A stretch of 64,000 nucleotides of DNA, taken from contig NC_066265.1 of assembly GCF_905404315.1 (NCBI RefSeq), positions 31,582,501 through 31,646,500 on the forward strand, given 5' to 3'. Within the stretch, counting starts at the first letter, position 1. Each line of letters starts with the position of its first letter. The DNA is from Leptidea sinapis (lineage: Eukaryota > Arthropoda > Insecta > Lepidoptera > Pieridae). Position numbers and translations under genes: made by a program. The notes below the pieces were generated by a model. The model did no database searches, was not told the origin of the DNA, and saw only the letters and a program-made list of their open reading frames with translations. Positions 31,546-41,650 of the stretch are shown here, one piece after another.

Positions 31546-32383
31546 TAAAAAGAGCCGTTTGCCCATTTTAAAATTTTACGTGTGTTTGTTTTGTAAATGA
31601 AACTGTGTTTGAGTGCGAAAAGTTTACTTGTCGCTCGCAAATTATACTTACACGCAAATTTAGATAAAATTGCTAAAATAAATAAAAAAATAACAAACAA
31701 AAATCATAATCGAAATATCAAAACTGAATTAAGGTTGACGCGTCTGACAGTTTAATTTAATAAATAAAATTATAATTTATGTAAGAAAAGTTTAAAAACA
31801 AATATGGAGTCGGAAATAATACATAAATCGTCACATTTGTAACACAAAATAGTATGTGGAAATCGTGCGACAAGTTGTCGATTGCCCACGAAAGCGAAGT
31901 TGAAAGCGGTTATTCGCTTGAGTTGAAGCGGCTATTCGCTTGAGTTGCACGATATACTATTCTGTGACTGTTTAGATAATGTTATGTTGAATACCTCTAA
32001 AGAAGAAAAGATTCATCCCTTTTTACAAAAGTCAAGCCCAAAGATGCAAAGATTTATATTTCTCGAAATGTCTCCTAACCCGGGGCAAATTAATAACATC
32101 AAGAACAAACAAGTAAAAAATGGCGACCGGAGACCTCCACACGATCCCATTTGGTAAAGTTTGACATGTCGCATTATGGCACTTGTTGTATTATTTCGTA
32201 CCCTCGAGGGATTTCTATTTTCCTTTACCTTTTAAAGCGACAAACGCCTGAAGTTATTGGTAACGAGAATTCTTATATGATTATTATTCATTTTGAAAAT
32301 ATTCCAACATACAATAGAACGAGATTTCCATCAAATTTTACGTATTTGACGTGATAACTTCTTGAGACGCGCTGAACACTTTT
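31546..32383. other. unannotated stretch with a 22-bp doublet
   Basis: GAAGCGGCTATTCGCTTGAGTT-like units occur twice in tandem near 31900-31946. Nothing else recognised. Confidence 0.4.
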
Positions 32384-32581
32384 TTTCAGACTTTACTTAC
32401 GAAAAACTTAGCTGAGTATAAGCTTAGAATAATCTTTGATTTCGTTTTTATAGTAATTTGACAGTTGAAATTATGCTGAGTTTAAGTTAAAACAGCCCCA
32501 ATGTAAACGCCATGTTCGTGTTTTATCACACTCAGCTAAGATTTACGTATGTAGAGTCTCAGCAAAATCTAAGTACGCTCT
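32384..32581. mobile_element. MITE family Y, copy 2
   Basis: Shares CAGACTTTACTTACG, GACAGTTGAAATTATGCTGA and GTTTTATCACACTCAGCTAA with 26748-26928; the left terminus is degraded. Confidence 0.6.
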
Positions 32582-32745
32582 AAGGCGCTCAGCCTGAGTA
32601 TCGGCTATGTAGCACTTGCTTGAGTAAGATCGGCTCGAATCGTATCGAAATATTTCGTATTGTTAACTTCGGCTTGTTGACGATGTCACTTCTATCGTGT
32701 ATCTATGATGCCATAGACATATTAAAGATGACCTAACAGTCCTAC

Positions 32746-32970
32746 GGGGCCAGGCTCCTTTGCACAGGATATCGGCTAGATTATGGGTACCATAACGGCG
32801 CCTATTACTGCTACTACTAGTGAAATTACTGGGCAAATGAGACTTAACATCTTATGTCGCAAAGTGACGAGCGCAATTGTAGTGCCGCTCAGAATATTTG
32901 TGATTTTTCAAGAATCCTGAGCGGCACTGCATTATAATATGCAGGGCGTATTGATTACCATCATTTGAAT
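32746..32970 (+). mobile_element. SINE-like repeat with internal deletion
   Basis: Starts GGCTCCTTTGCACAGGATAT and lacks the GTAATG hairpin. The second hairpin is present (AGTGCCGCTCAG ... CTGAGCGGCACT, 32880-32930). The last 40 bp of the tail are missing. Confidence 0.85.
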
Positions 32971-32994
32971 ATTCTGAAAAATTTTTTTATTGAA

Positions 32995-33145
32995 TATTCA
33001 AATACTAGGGAGCTAGAGGTGGCTGACAGCTGATTACTTGCCAATCAAAATCGGTAACAGTAACAATAGATTCGCTTACATTTTCTTTCTTGTTGTATCT
33101 AGGTAAGAGATGTTCTTCTCTCTCGTACGCGTTGTTTGTCTATGA
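32995..33145 (-). mobile_element. MITE family X, copy 2
   Basis: Minus strand reads CATAGACAAACAACGCGTAC GAGAGAG ... TCTATTGTTACTGTTACCGA TTTTGATTGGCAAGTA, collinear with copy 3. Confidence 0.7.
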
Positions 33146-35594
33146 GCTGGTAAAATGTAAGTCGTTTTATTATTTGGTACATAATAGAGATATTTTTAAC
33201 AATAAATAAGTATTTTTTCTCCTAAAATACCTGACTATAACCTGACCACGATATTATTAACCAATTTTCTTTATGAAGTTATGGAAAATTATTAGAGTGA
33301 AATTTTAAGATGCGTGTGCATTACTGTAACACAAATATAACTGGTTGAAGTTGGTTTCTAAAATTTTCTGACGTTTGCGTCATTTGTTTTTTTTTTTGGT
33401 TTCTTAGTATGGACCATAATAATGGTATTAGGACAGGCAAAGGGTTCAAGAACATACAGCCGAATTCATTATTTAATAATTAATTGTCAAAGCCATCTTT
33501 GCAAGATTTTTAGAAATTTGTTCTTTCTAAAAACGTAGAATAGCACGAGATATTAATCATTTTAATCATTTTTGTTTCGTTAGGCCAAAGAATTATAACT
33601 TCTTGCGTGCATACAAAAGTATACACACAGTTTTTTTTTACTTGTAGGTAATATTGTAAACGTTCTTCTAAAAATTTTATTAAAACTGTTGCTAGTAAAA
33701 CTTTTAAATTCCGAAAATAATTTCTTACACTCTCTAACAATATTGTTTTTTTTACAGGTAAGATTCGTATATGTGGAAAGGAGTAGCTGTAAGTATGTTT
33801 TTTCGAGGTATTTTTTGTCGCCCAAACTCATTTATAGCTCATACCGTATCAAATTATTTATAGCTGCAGTGTTTTAAGTCAGATAATAACAATTATTCGG
33901 TTAATTTTCCAAGACCTCCCTGTTACCTACGTAATACACATCAGATCCCACATCTATATTCGGATAATATCCCCATTTTGCCCCATTAAGCACAGTCTGT
34001 AGATAATGGGGCCCATATTACGGCCCGGTGCACCGCGGACGGATATCTTGAGCAGTTCTTACAATTCACTCGATAACAAAGCTGTGCCCGTTCGGCTATG
34101 AAGTGTAAATCATCTTTTTATTCCGTTGCCAAGCGACGAGGCTAAAATATAATACTATCATGTAGCTCTGGTTCCTCTCAGCCCTAAGCGTATCTTTCTG
34201 AATGGGTGGCCAATTTTGACTTTCAATAGGTTATTTAAACTTTCGTGAAACATTATCACATTTGAAACTCAGTGGATAATAAGCTTGGGAGCTTAAGCAC
34301 GCAGTGGAAAATGGGACTCCTCTTCCATAAATATTATATTTGAATTACAAATCACGTATACACTCTATTTATTGGTCCCACTGGAAGATCAGCGCTGAAG
34401 TGTGACCAATTTGTGACAAGCACTGTAACATGTTATTTGTTTTGTATTTTTTTTTTGTTCTATTTTATTATGTTAATATTGTGTTTGTTGCAAATAAATA
34501 TGTTTCCTTCTTTCTATCTTTCTAACTGGTCTTTTCCTGTACACTCTTCTACCTACCCTAGCGCTTGTCACCTTCTAAGTTTTTCTTCTTCAACTCCTAT
34601 TTATCTTCGAACTAGAGAGTGTTTTCAACGTCATGACGTTTGCACGTGTGTGGTAGAAACAAATCAATATGGTTTTATGGTAGTTTTATGATCGCATCGC
34701 GTTCTCGTCGGAAGTAATTAGCCCGCCGGTACATAAGTTTGGCCATAAATACTTTCTTCATCAAGCAAATGGACGGGGGTTCAGCTGCGTCATTGTTTTG
34801 ATACTGCGAATGTGTTGTAATTACGCATTGCTTAAGAACTAGGCTTGTATTTTGACTTTGTTTTCCCAGGCTTGCTACGTTTTTATCACAATAACGATTC
34901 TTACCTATTCCTCTCAACAGAAACCGCTTAATAAACCGGTAGTAGTGTGAAAAAATAATCTATTCAAAATTTAAAGTGGTAATTTTAGGAATGATGGACA
35001 CTTTTTAAATATAGGGAAAAGCACTAAACTCACGTGACGCCATTTGTAATACAATTATTTAAAAAACAATTACGATATTTGAAAATGGAACACTCCAAAA
35101 GCGCGTTCTTACATTCCGGTTAGAATACGAATGAGTTTTGAAGGCCTCAAATATGGGACTGATAACGTATCTGCGATACAGTAAAATTTAAAAATACTAA
35201 AAGGTGTACGATTCACAAGCTCTGATGAGTCGTAGAACGTGATCCAAGGGGCCATTCAAGACGTCCCTGAGGAAGACTGTAGCAATTGCTTTATAAAATG
35301 CTTCCAGAATTTGCCAATTCCTGCTCTACGTACTTAAATCTCTATGCCGTCACGCATTTGACATCTGGCATGACGGCTATAAGTATAAATTTTTGAACAT
35401 ACCGTGAGAATTGTTGTATTCAACCATAATGGTTGAAAATTTATGACATTTATGTTGAAAATCCAATCTAATAAACACTGTGTATGTACCCAAAAAATTT
35501 GAATAGTTTCCATTATTACTGACCAATCTGAAAGTTTACCATCTCAGTGAAAAAACATCCAAAATCATTATAAAAACATCGGAGTTCCGATTCC
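33146..35594. other. unannotated stretch, possible long-intron DNA
   Basis: No gene or repeat firmly recognised over 2.4 kb, apart from the splice-like junction at 33757/33758. The 92-codon frame at 34413-34691 starts in a T-rich run that may be a LINE tail and has no domain. Confidence 0.45.
33743..33764 (+). promoter_or_regulatory. candidate recursive splice junction (strongest)
   Basis: GTTTTTTTTACAG is followed immediately by GTAAGATT, so a near-ideal polypyrimidine tract and acceptor abut a near-consensus donor at 33757/33758. This is the pattern of ratcheting points in long insect introns. Confidence 0.4.
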
Positions 35595-35690
35595 TCTTAT
35601 TTCGCAAGGAAGTATGGTCGATGGTGATCACTTAACACCAAGTAACCCGTACGCTAGTATGTAATCCACTTTCATAAAAAAAATTAAAAA
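35595..35690 (+). mobile_element. LINE 3' end remnant
   Basis: GGTGATCACTTAACACCAAG TAACCCGTACGCTAG and a TTTCATAAAAAAA end match the terminal 70 bp of the LINE at 46212-46660. Confidence 0.7.
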
Positions 35691-35829
35691 TTTATTCGTA
35701 AAAAGCTAGACACCGACAAAATCATTTCTATTAAATGAATTAACACCTTCCACAACAACTGTTTCAAATCAAATTGTCTACAGCACACGGCTTCATAATC
35801 CTTTTATGCCGAATACATATTACCTGAAA

Positions 35830-35945
35830 ATCCTCCCACGTGATTTCCGGCGGCCAGGCAGACAGGTGGGCGCACTCACGCCTACTTCCGGTCCGCGATC
35901 TCGTCTCGTTTCCGGTCGGTGAATACCCGACGCGCGTCTGAGCGA
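35830..35945 (-). other. CpG-rich patch with an open minus-strand frame
   Basis: About 17 CpG dinucleotides occur in 115 bp, far above the flanking AT-rich DNA. On the minus strand a frame containing RVGYSPTGNETRSRTGSRR and SAWPPEITWEDFQ reaches GATTTTCAG followed by GTAATA, a plausible donor at 35831/35830. The possible acceptor upstream (CGCTCAG before ACGCGCG) is weak and there is no ATG (the frame would start at TTG). It could be an internal exon, a CpG island or an unrecognised repeat. Confidence 0.3.
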
Positions 35946-36734
35946 TTTGGAATTTCAATTTTTGAAAACACTTTTCTACTATTTTTGGTGAATTTCGCTT
36001 TGTTTGATTAGTACCTACTAACTGCTGATTCCATTTTATATCGTAATTATAAATTCACTATCCGAGATTTATATTTAAATCCAATTTCTGATTTTGGCAT
36101 TTCAATAACCATTTTATGGAACGATTTGGTGATCTCCTTTCTCAATCATATACATCTATTGGTAATTTTAGCTTGTTATTTTTGTGATTGTGAAAGTGTT
36201 AAAATTGACATATTGAAATACAGATTCAGAATACAAGAATTGACAGATAACATTAAATCTAAATTCAGAATAATCTTTCGTTGGAGGCTGCTTCGATGGC
36301 GACATGTGAACATATGGGCTGAGCTACTTAAGCATTATAATAAGAATTAAAGTAAAATATTTAAAACTTTAAATTTATTCACAGGCAAATTATACATTTA
36401 GGAAACAAAATTTTAAATTACATTAACGTTATGTGGGCGCTAGGAGGCGCTAGGCACCTAGGAGTTCTGAACAGCTACGGCGCGGCATGTGAAAAGTAGG
36501 CACGAAGAAGGTGTCAGTGCCTACGCTAGCATCTACCCTACAGTTACAGGTTTATCCGAAATGATATTATGGAAAATTGTTTTTTTCAGGAGAAACATAA
36601 ATTTCTGTCTTTGTTTTTTTTATTACGGTGGAAAAAAAAACACGTTTTATTGCAAGTTGAACTAATAAAAATATTATATTCTCATTGTTATAATGTGCAT
36701 TATCGTAAGTGTTCTCGAATATATAAATGGTGGA
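35946..36734. other. unannotated stretch
   Basis: Nothing recognised; the 74-codon frame at 36126-36350 has no domain. Confidence 0.4.
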
Positions 36735-37050
36735 GACCAGTGGGAGGCTCCCTTGCACAGGATGCCGGCTAGATTATGGGTACCACAACGGCGTCTATTC
36801 CTGCCATGAAGCAATAATGTATAAGCATTACTGTGTTTCGGTCTGAAGAGCGCCGTAGCTAGTGAAATTACAGGGCAAATGAGACAACATCTTAAGCCTC
36901 AAGGAGACGGGCGCATTTGTAGTGCCGCTCGGAATTTTTAGGTTTTTCAAGAATCCTGAGCGGACTGCATTGTAATGGGCAGGGTGTATCAATTAAAATC
37001 AGCTGAACGTCTTGTTGGTCTCGTCCCTTATTGTCATAAAAAAAACCCGT
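36735..37050 (+). mobile_element. SINE-like repeat, full length
   Basis: One of the most complete copies: GGGAGGCTCCCTTGCACAGG ATGCCGGCTAG through GGCGTCTATTCCTGCC, the CAATAATG/CATTACTG hairpin region, GCGCCGTAGCTAGTGAAAT, both arms of the second hairpin and GTCTCGTCCCTTATTGTCAT plus A-run. Confidence 0.9.
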
Positions 37051-37091
37051 ATATTTGTTTATAATATGCAAATGTATATGAAATACAACAA

Positions 37092-37377
37092 TCATCTTAT
37101 AAAATTCTCATGTCGCGGTGTTTGTAGTTAAACTCGTTCGAAACGGCTTGGTAGGTCTGAGAATCGGACAACATCTATTTTTCATCCCCCTAAATGTTAG
37201 TGGTGGTCCACGCCAAATTTTAGTTTTAAATTTTTTGACTTTTTTTTTTAATTTTTTTGATTATGAGTCAACATTAAAAAATACACACAACTTCAAATTT
37301 TCACCCATCTGCGATCAACAGTTACTTTTGTATCGCGATTTTAATATCCGCAATACAACGTTTGCTGGGTCAGCTAG
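37092..37377 (+). mobile_element. Helitron-like element, complete non-autonomous copy
   Basis: Starts A then TCATCTTATAAAATTC and ends CTGGGTCAGCTAG then T. 286 bp, homologous to the inverse of 16437-16711 (TTCGAAACGGCTTG, CTGAGAATCGGACAA, GTGGTCCACG). Confidence 0.85.
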
Positions 37378-37754
37378 TATCTCAATAAAAATACATAATT
37401 GTACGGGTGATTTCCGATTCTCGAAGTACATTTTTTTATTTTGCGTTGTGAAACCATTGCTTCATTCTTCTATTGAAGGCGACAAATTTATGTGCATTCG
37501 AAATTGCAGTGAAGAAACTTTTCTGCCATTTCCCTGCCTGTCTCAATTGATTCTAACTTTCCAATTCTAATTTCTATGATTCTTCAATGTTGGACGATGT
37601 CGGAAAAATGTAAGTTTTTAGATAATATCTGTCAGAACTACTATACTACCGACCTACTTGGCGAGTTTGATATAAATTATATAGATTTGTTGTTTTTTTT
37701 ATAATACAACTAGTACACACCCATAATCATTCACGCTGAATTTTAGACTTTGAG

Positions 37755-38344
37755 AAAAAAGCGGCCAAGTGCGTGTCGGACTCGCCCATAAAGGGTTCCG
37801 TAGCAGCAAGTAACAGAATATAAAATTTCTTGTAATTCGTTGTAACTTTATCGATGTTTTAATAATAGTGTTTTTTTTTTCAATTATGTTACTGATAATA
37901 TCATTTATGACGTTTTAATAAAAAAATACTTACTAGATATCGTTCAAATCAATTTTCGGTGGAAATTTCAATGGTAATATATTTTTGTTAGCTTTATCAT
38001 TATCTTAATTAAGTAGTTACAGGGGGCAAACTATTCAGTTTAGAAATAAATGATATTAGAAACCTCAATATTATTATCCATAGAAACCCCACATACACGT
38101 ATGGGTATGATGAAAAAAAAAATTTATTTCAGTTTGTATGGGGAACTCCCAAAAAATTAATTTTTCTATTTTTGTGTGAAAATCTTAATGTGGCTCACAG
38201 AATTCATCTACTTACCAAGTTTCAACAGTATTCTTATAGTTTCGGTAAAAAGTGGCTGTGAAATACACTAGATAGACAGACAGACATGACGAATCTATAA
38301 GGGTTCCGTTTTTTGCCATTTGGCTACGGAACCCTAAAAAAAAT
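37755..38344 (+). repeat. dispersed repeat, GCGGCCAAGTGCG ... CGGAACCCTAAAAA type
   Basis: Begins GCGGCCAAGTGCGTGTCGGA and ends ACAGACATGACGAATCTATA AGGGTTCCG ... TACGGAACCCTAAAAA. AGGGTTCCGTAGC near the start is the exact inverse of GCTACGGAACCCT at the end. Remnants of its 3' part lie at 3054-3098, 3866-3905 and 58040-58115. The A-rich end suggests a retroposon but the class is unproven. Confidence 0.7.
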
Positions 38345-39433
38345 GAAACATATCTTTCGCAACATACGCTACTATCAATATTTATTATAATATAATTTAC
38401 AAATTATATAATTTACTTAAAAAATTCACACAAACCAATATTACAACCAAAGTTCTTGTGATTGCCTCTTGTCTTTAAAACAATGTCGTAAGGCTATCGA
38501 GTTAAATTTGGGATTTATACAAAACTATTAAATGATTTTGTCTCGAACTCCACCAGATGTCTAGCCAAGTATTTGTACGTACAAACGGTTATTTTGGACT
38601 TAATCGGAAAGTTCCGAACTTAGGACTAAGTTAAATCGCAGCAATCTGAAACCGAGTCGGTAGTTATGAGAGGAATCTAGCAACTCTAAGACTGCTTTGC
38701 GGTCGTTAGAACTTTATTCAGCATTTCTAGGATATAATGGTGTATACAAATTGTGGGGTTAAGTGGAACGAGACGGGATATATAGCTTCTAGAAACTCGT
38801 AGAAGCAATGATCGATAATGTGGATAGTAATTGTTTGATTGCTTAAACTTTCTTTTTTTAAAGTGAAACTTTTATTACATCGTCTCAAACTTTTTCGTCT
38901 GTGTGTCGCATGTCGCGTGGCGGCGCCTATAGTTCGCAGCAGCTAACCGTGTAGTGTATAGACTACTATTCATTTGTGCCAATTCTCCACGCTATTTTGT
39001 TTTTTTTTTTATTATTTCCCATTATCATTCCAATTCTCCAAGTATAAAATTAAGATTGATAATGCGACTTTGATACCCTTAATCGAATATTATTTCCAAA
39101 AATTTTTAGTTAAATGTCTATAATTTGAAAAAACGTTTCACTTTTACCGTGGTTTCATAAAACCATACAATAATTATTTTTTTTTGATCATGTATTGTAT
39201 CGACAAAGGTACATTTAAATATTTAAAAATATATAAAAAAAATTTAAAACAAATTTTCTAGAAACTGTGCTTATCATGATGTTTGCACCAGGAACAAATA
39301 TAAACTTATGATATACTACTCGGCTTAGTTTCTTTTGTTGGGTGATGTATATAAATACACACACACACACTTGTGTGTGTACACAGCGACTTATTTTATC
39401 AACAAACAGTTATGTACCAGTATTTTGTTTTAA
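38345..39433. other. unannotated stretch with an (AC)n/(TG)n tract
   Basis: ACACACACACAC followed by TTGTGTGTGTAC at 39356-39382 is a self-complementary dinucleotide tract. Nothing else recognised. Confidence 0.45.
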
Positions 39434-39580
39434 TAGCGCCGTAGCTAGTGAAATTACTGGGCTAATGAGACTTAACAACTTATGTGACGAGCGTAGCAGC
39501 GATACACTTCATACAGTTTTGGGTTCAATCAAAAAACCTGAGTAGCACTGCATTGAAGAAGCAAGGCATATTACTTACCA
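39434..39580 (+). mobile_element. SINE-like fragment (central and 3' part)
   Basis: AGCGCCGTAGCTAGTGAAAT TACTGGG begins the copy; the second hairpin and tail are degraded. Confidence 0.75.
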
Positions 39581-40410
39581 AGATGTGACTCTAACTAGTC
39601 TCATCATTGTTTTCATAAAACAAAGTATCCAAAGCTTAGCTAGCTTTTATTACGTTTGCCATGAGACCTGCAAAAATATTTATTAATTGCACCAATAAGG
39701 TATACACTAATACATACAAAAGAAAATATAGACAAAAATACAAGTTGACTGCTACTTAAATTATAAGCGCAAATAACATTCTTATATAAAAAACCAATAA
39801 GTGCATTAAAAAGTAAAATTTCTATGTTTAAAAAATTTAATCGCGATCATGCTATAAATTCAATCACAATTAAATTGAATTAAATAGACTATAGAGATAA
39901 AACAAAACTATAACAGTGAAATGGTTACAATAATACTTGTTATTGTTTATAAGAAAATCCATAAATCAAATGTTTAATCGAATCCTAAACAATTAATTCT
40001 TTAGCAAATCATTTATTGCTTATTTGAACCGAAACAAATCATAAAGCTAACGCGACCCAGAAAACAGTCACCATCCAACCCACTAACAGATCGCTCGCAC
40101 GCATTGGTTAGCCAACATTCGTATAAAGCTGTTGATACATTACCCACGAACATTCATTATTCGATAAAAACAGAATTTAATAGAAATACATATATTTATT
40201 TACCATAGGAAGTTACAATAACATATTGCAACAACACTTGTTAAACGTCATGAAGCTACGTCAGTTCGTAAAGGGGCTTTGGCATGGGGAGAAGAACTGC
40301 AAAGAAACTCCCAGCCCATCTATCAAATCATAGAATAGCTTGGCCAACTTAATAACGTAATACTATAAAATTTATTAATTTCGGTGTTAGTACAGAGTCG
40401 CATTCTTAAG
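39581..40410. other. unannotated AT-rich stretch
   Basis: No gene. A segment near 40230-40320 (GGGGAGAAGAACTGCAAAGA AACTCCCAGCCC) resembles LINE 3' UTR sequence but is not firmly assigned. Confidence 0.35.
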
Positions 40411-40700
40411 TTCTTCGGACTCGGCTCCCGGCGCGAGAGTAAGTCCATCGGGCGCATTGTCGTGCAGGGCAAAGTGGAGGGCAGCAGAGGGCGAGGAAGG
40501 TCACCCATGCGATGGACTAACCAAATAAGTCTGTTGTGGGCGGTGCATTGAACAAGTGTACCAGACTGTCGGCCAGCAGGGAAAAGTGGTGAATGGTCGT
40601 GGGGCGAATCTCATCTGCCCCAAAAGTTGTCACTTCGTGATGACCACGACAGCTCTGCCAAGAGTATCACGAAGAAGAAGATACAATTTATACGGTGGCC
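40411..40700 (+). pseudogene. non-LTR reverse transcriptase C-terminal remnant
   Basis: The frame FFGLGSRRESKSIGRIVVQG KVEGSRGRGRSPMRWTNQI runs from 40411 to a TGA near 40551 and has the GKVEG.R.RGR.P.RW.DQI pattern of the extreme C-terminus of lepidopteran LINE proteins. Past the stop, DDHDSSAKSITKKK (about 40638-40680) looks like the family's terminal peptide in the same or a neighbouring frame. The copy is broken and 5'-truncated. Confidence 0.65.
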
Positions 40701-40951
40701 TGCGCAGAACCAGTCAAGAACTATGCATTATTATCTTCTGTATTTTAATCTACTATATTATAAGTAAGCCTTTTATGCCAAAGAAGCCTTAATATATTTC
40801 TTAAGTTTGTATACCATCTGGTATTTTATTGTAAAATGGAATACCAAGACCTATGAAGGAATCCTTAACCACTAGCTAAATTATACGGACTATATTCTAT
40901 TGTTGCTGTCGACTTTTACCGCTCTCAGAATTCTATTTATTCGTTCTCTAA

Positions 40952-41000
40952 AGCTGGCTATGCTCCTGTGATTCCTCTGGCGGTGCAGAGTATGTGCGCG
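40952..41000 (+). mobile_element. small LINE 3' end remnant
   Basis: AAAGCTGGCTATGCTCCTGT GATTCCTCTGG parallels AAGGCCGGCAACGCTCTTGTGATTCCTCTGG at 6249; truncated at both ends. Confidence 0.55.
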
Positions 41001-41559
41001 ACAGGGCGTTTGTTCTTCATTTTATATAAGTTGCACATTTTACCACTAAATTTGTTTTTTGAACATCACAAATATCCCAACAAATTTTTATTGATATGAG
41101 ACACATTTACAGAGATAATAGTAATATTACTTTTGAGTTTTATCAAACTTAAAGGAGGTTTTATATTTTGCACTTCAAGTATTTCATTCATAATATGATC
41201 GCACTATTCATGTCATTAGAAATTATTAAAAAAAAGGCTTGTAACATATAAAAATCGCGGCGTACCAGTTACCGTGCACCCTAATCCACACCTAAAATCA
41301 TTCTAAAAGAAAAACTGAGGCTTATTTCAACTGGATAAAGCACAGTTTTACTCACACATGAAATTTAATTTAGGGATTTATCTATACAGTGATCATGCGA
41401 GTGTAAAGTTAACAGAGTGAACCAGTAAATAACTTTGAAATCCGAAGCCTCCATTGTTCAGCTGTTGTTGTAGACAGAAAATTAAAACGAAACAATTTGA
41501 TTGTTTGCTATACTTAGTCTATAAGAATTAATTTGGGTCATGGTGATTTATATATTTAC
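41001..41559. other. unannotated stretch
   Basis: Nothing recognised. Confidence 0.45.
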
Positions 41560-41650
41560 CAGTCGGAGGCTTCTTTGAAAAGGATCCCACAAAAGCGGTA
41601 TCACAGCGGCGCTTTTTTCTGACATGAAGCAATTTTCGTGTGCTTCGGTT
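41560..41650 (+). mobile_element. old SINE-like fragment (5' part)
   Basis: GGAGGCTTCTTTGAAAAGGA, GCGGCGCTTTTTTCTGACAT GAAGCA and TGTGCTTCGGTTT follow the SINE order with heavy divergence. Confidence 0.5.

Noticed and set aside
34413..34691. 92-codon frame with hydrophobic N-terminus resembling a signal or membrane segment
   Set aside because: The hydrophobic stretch is translated from a poly-T run, and no homologous domain is recognisable.
37118..37570. 150-codon plus-strand frame
   Set aside because: More than half lies inside the Helitron 37092-37377 and the remainder is AT-rich without a domain.
39356..39382. (AC)n/(TG)n palindrome as a regulatory element
   Set aside because: Ordinary dinucleotide microsatellite; no supporting context.
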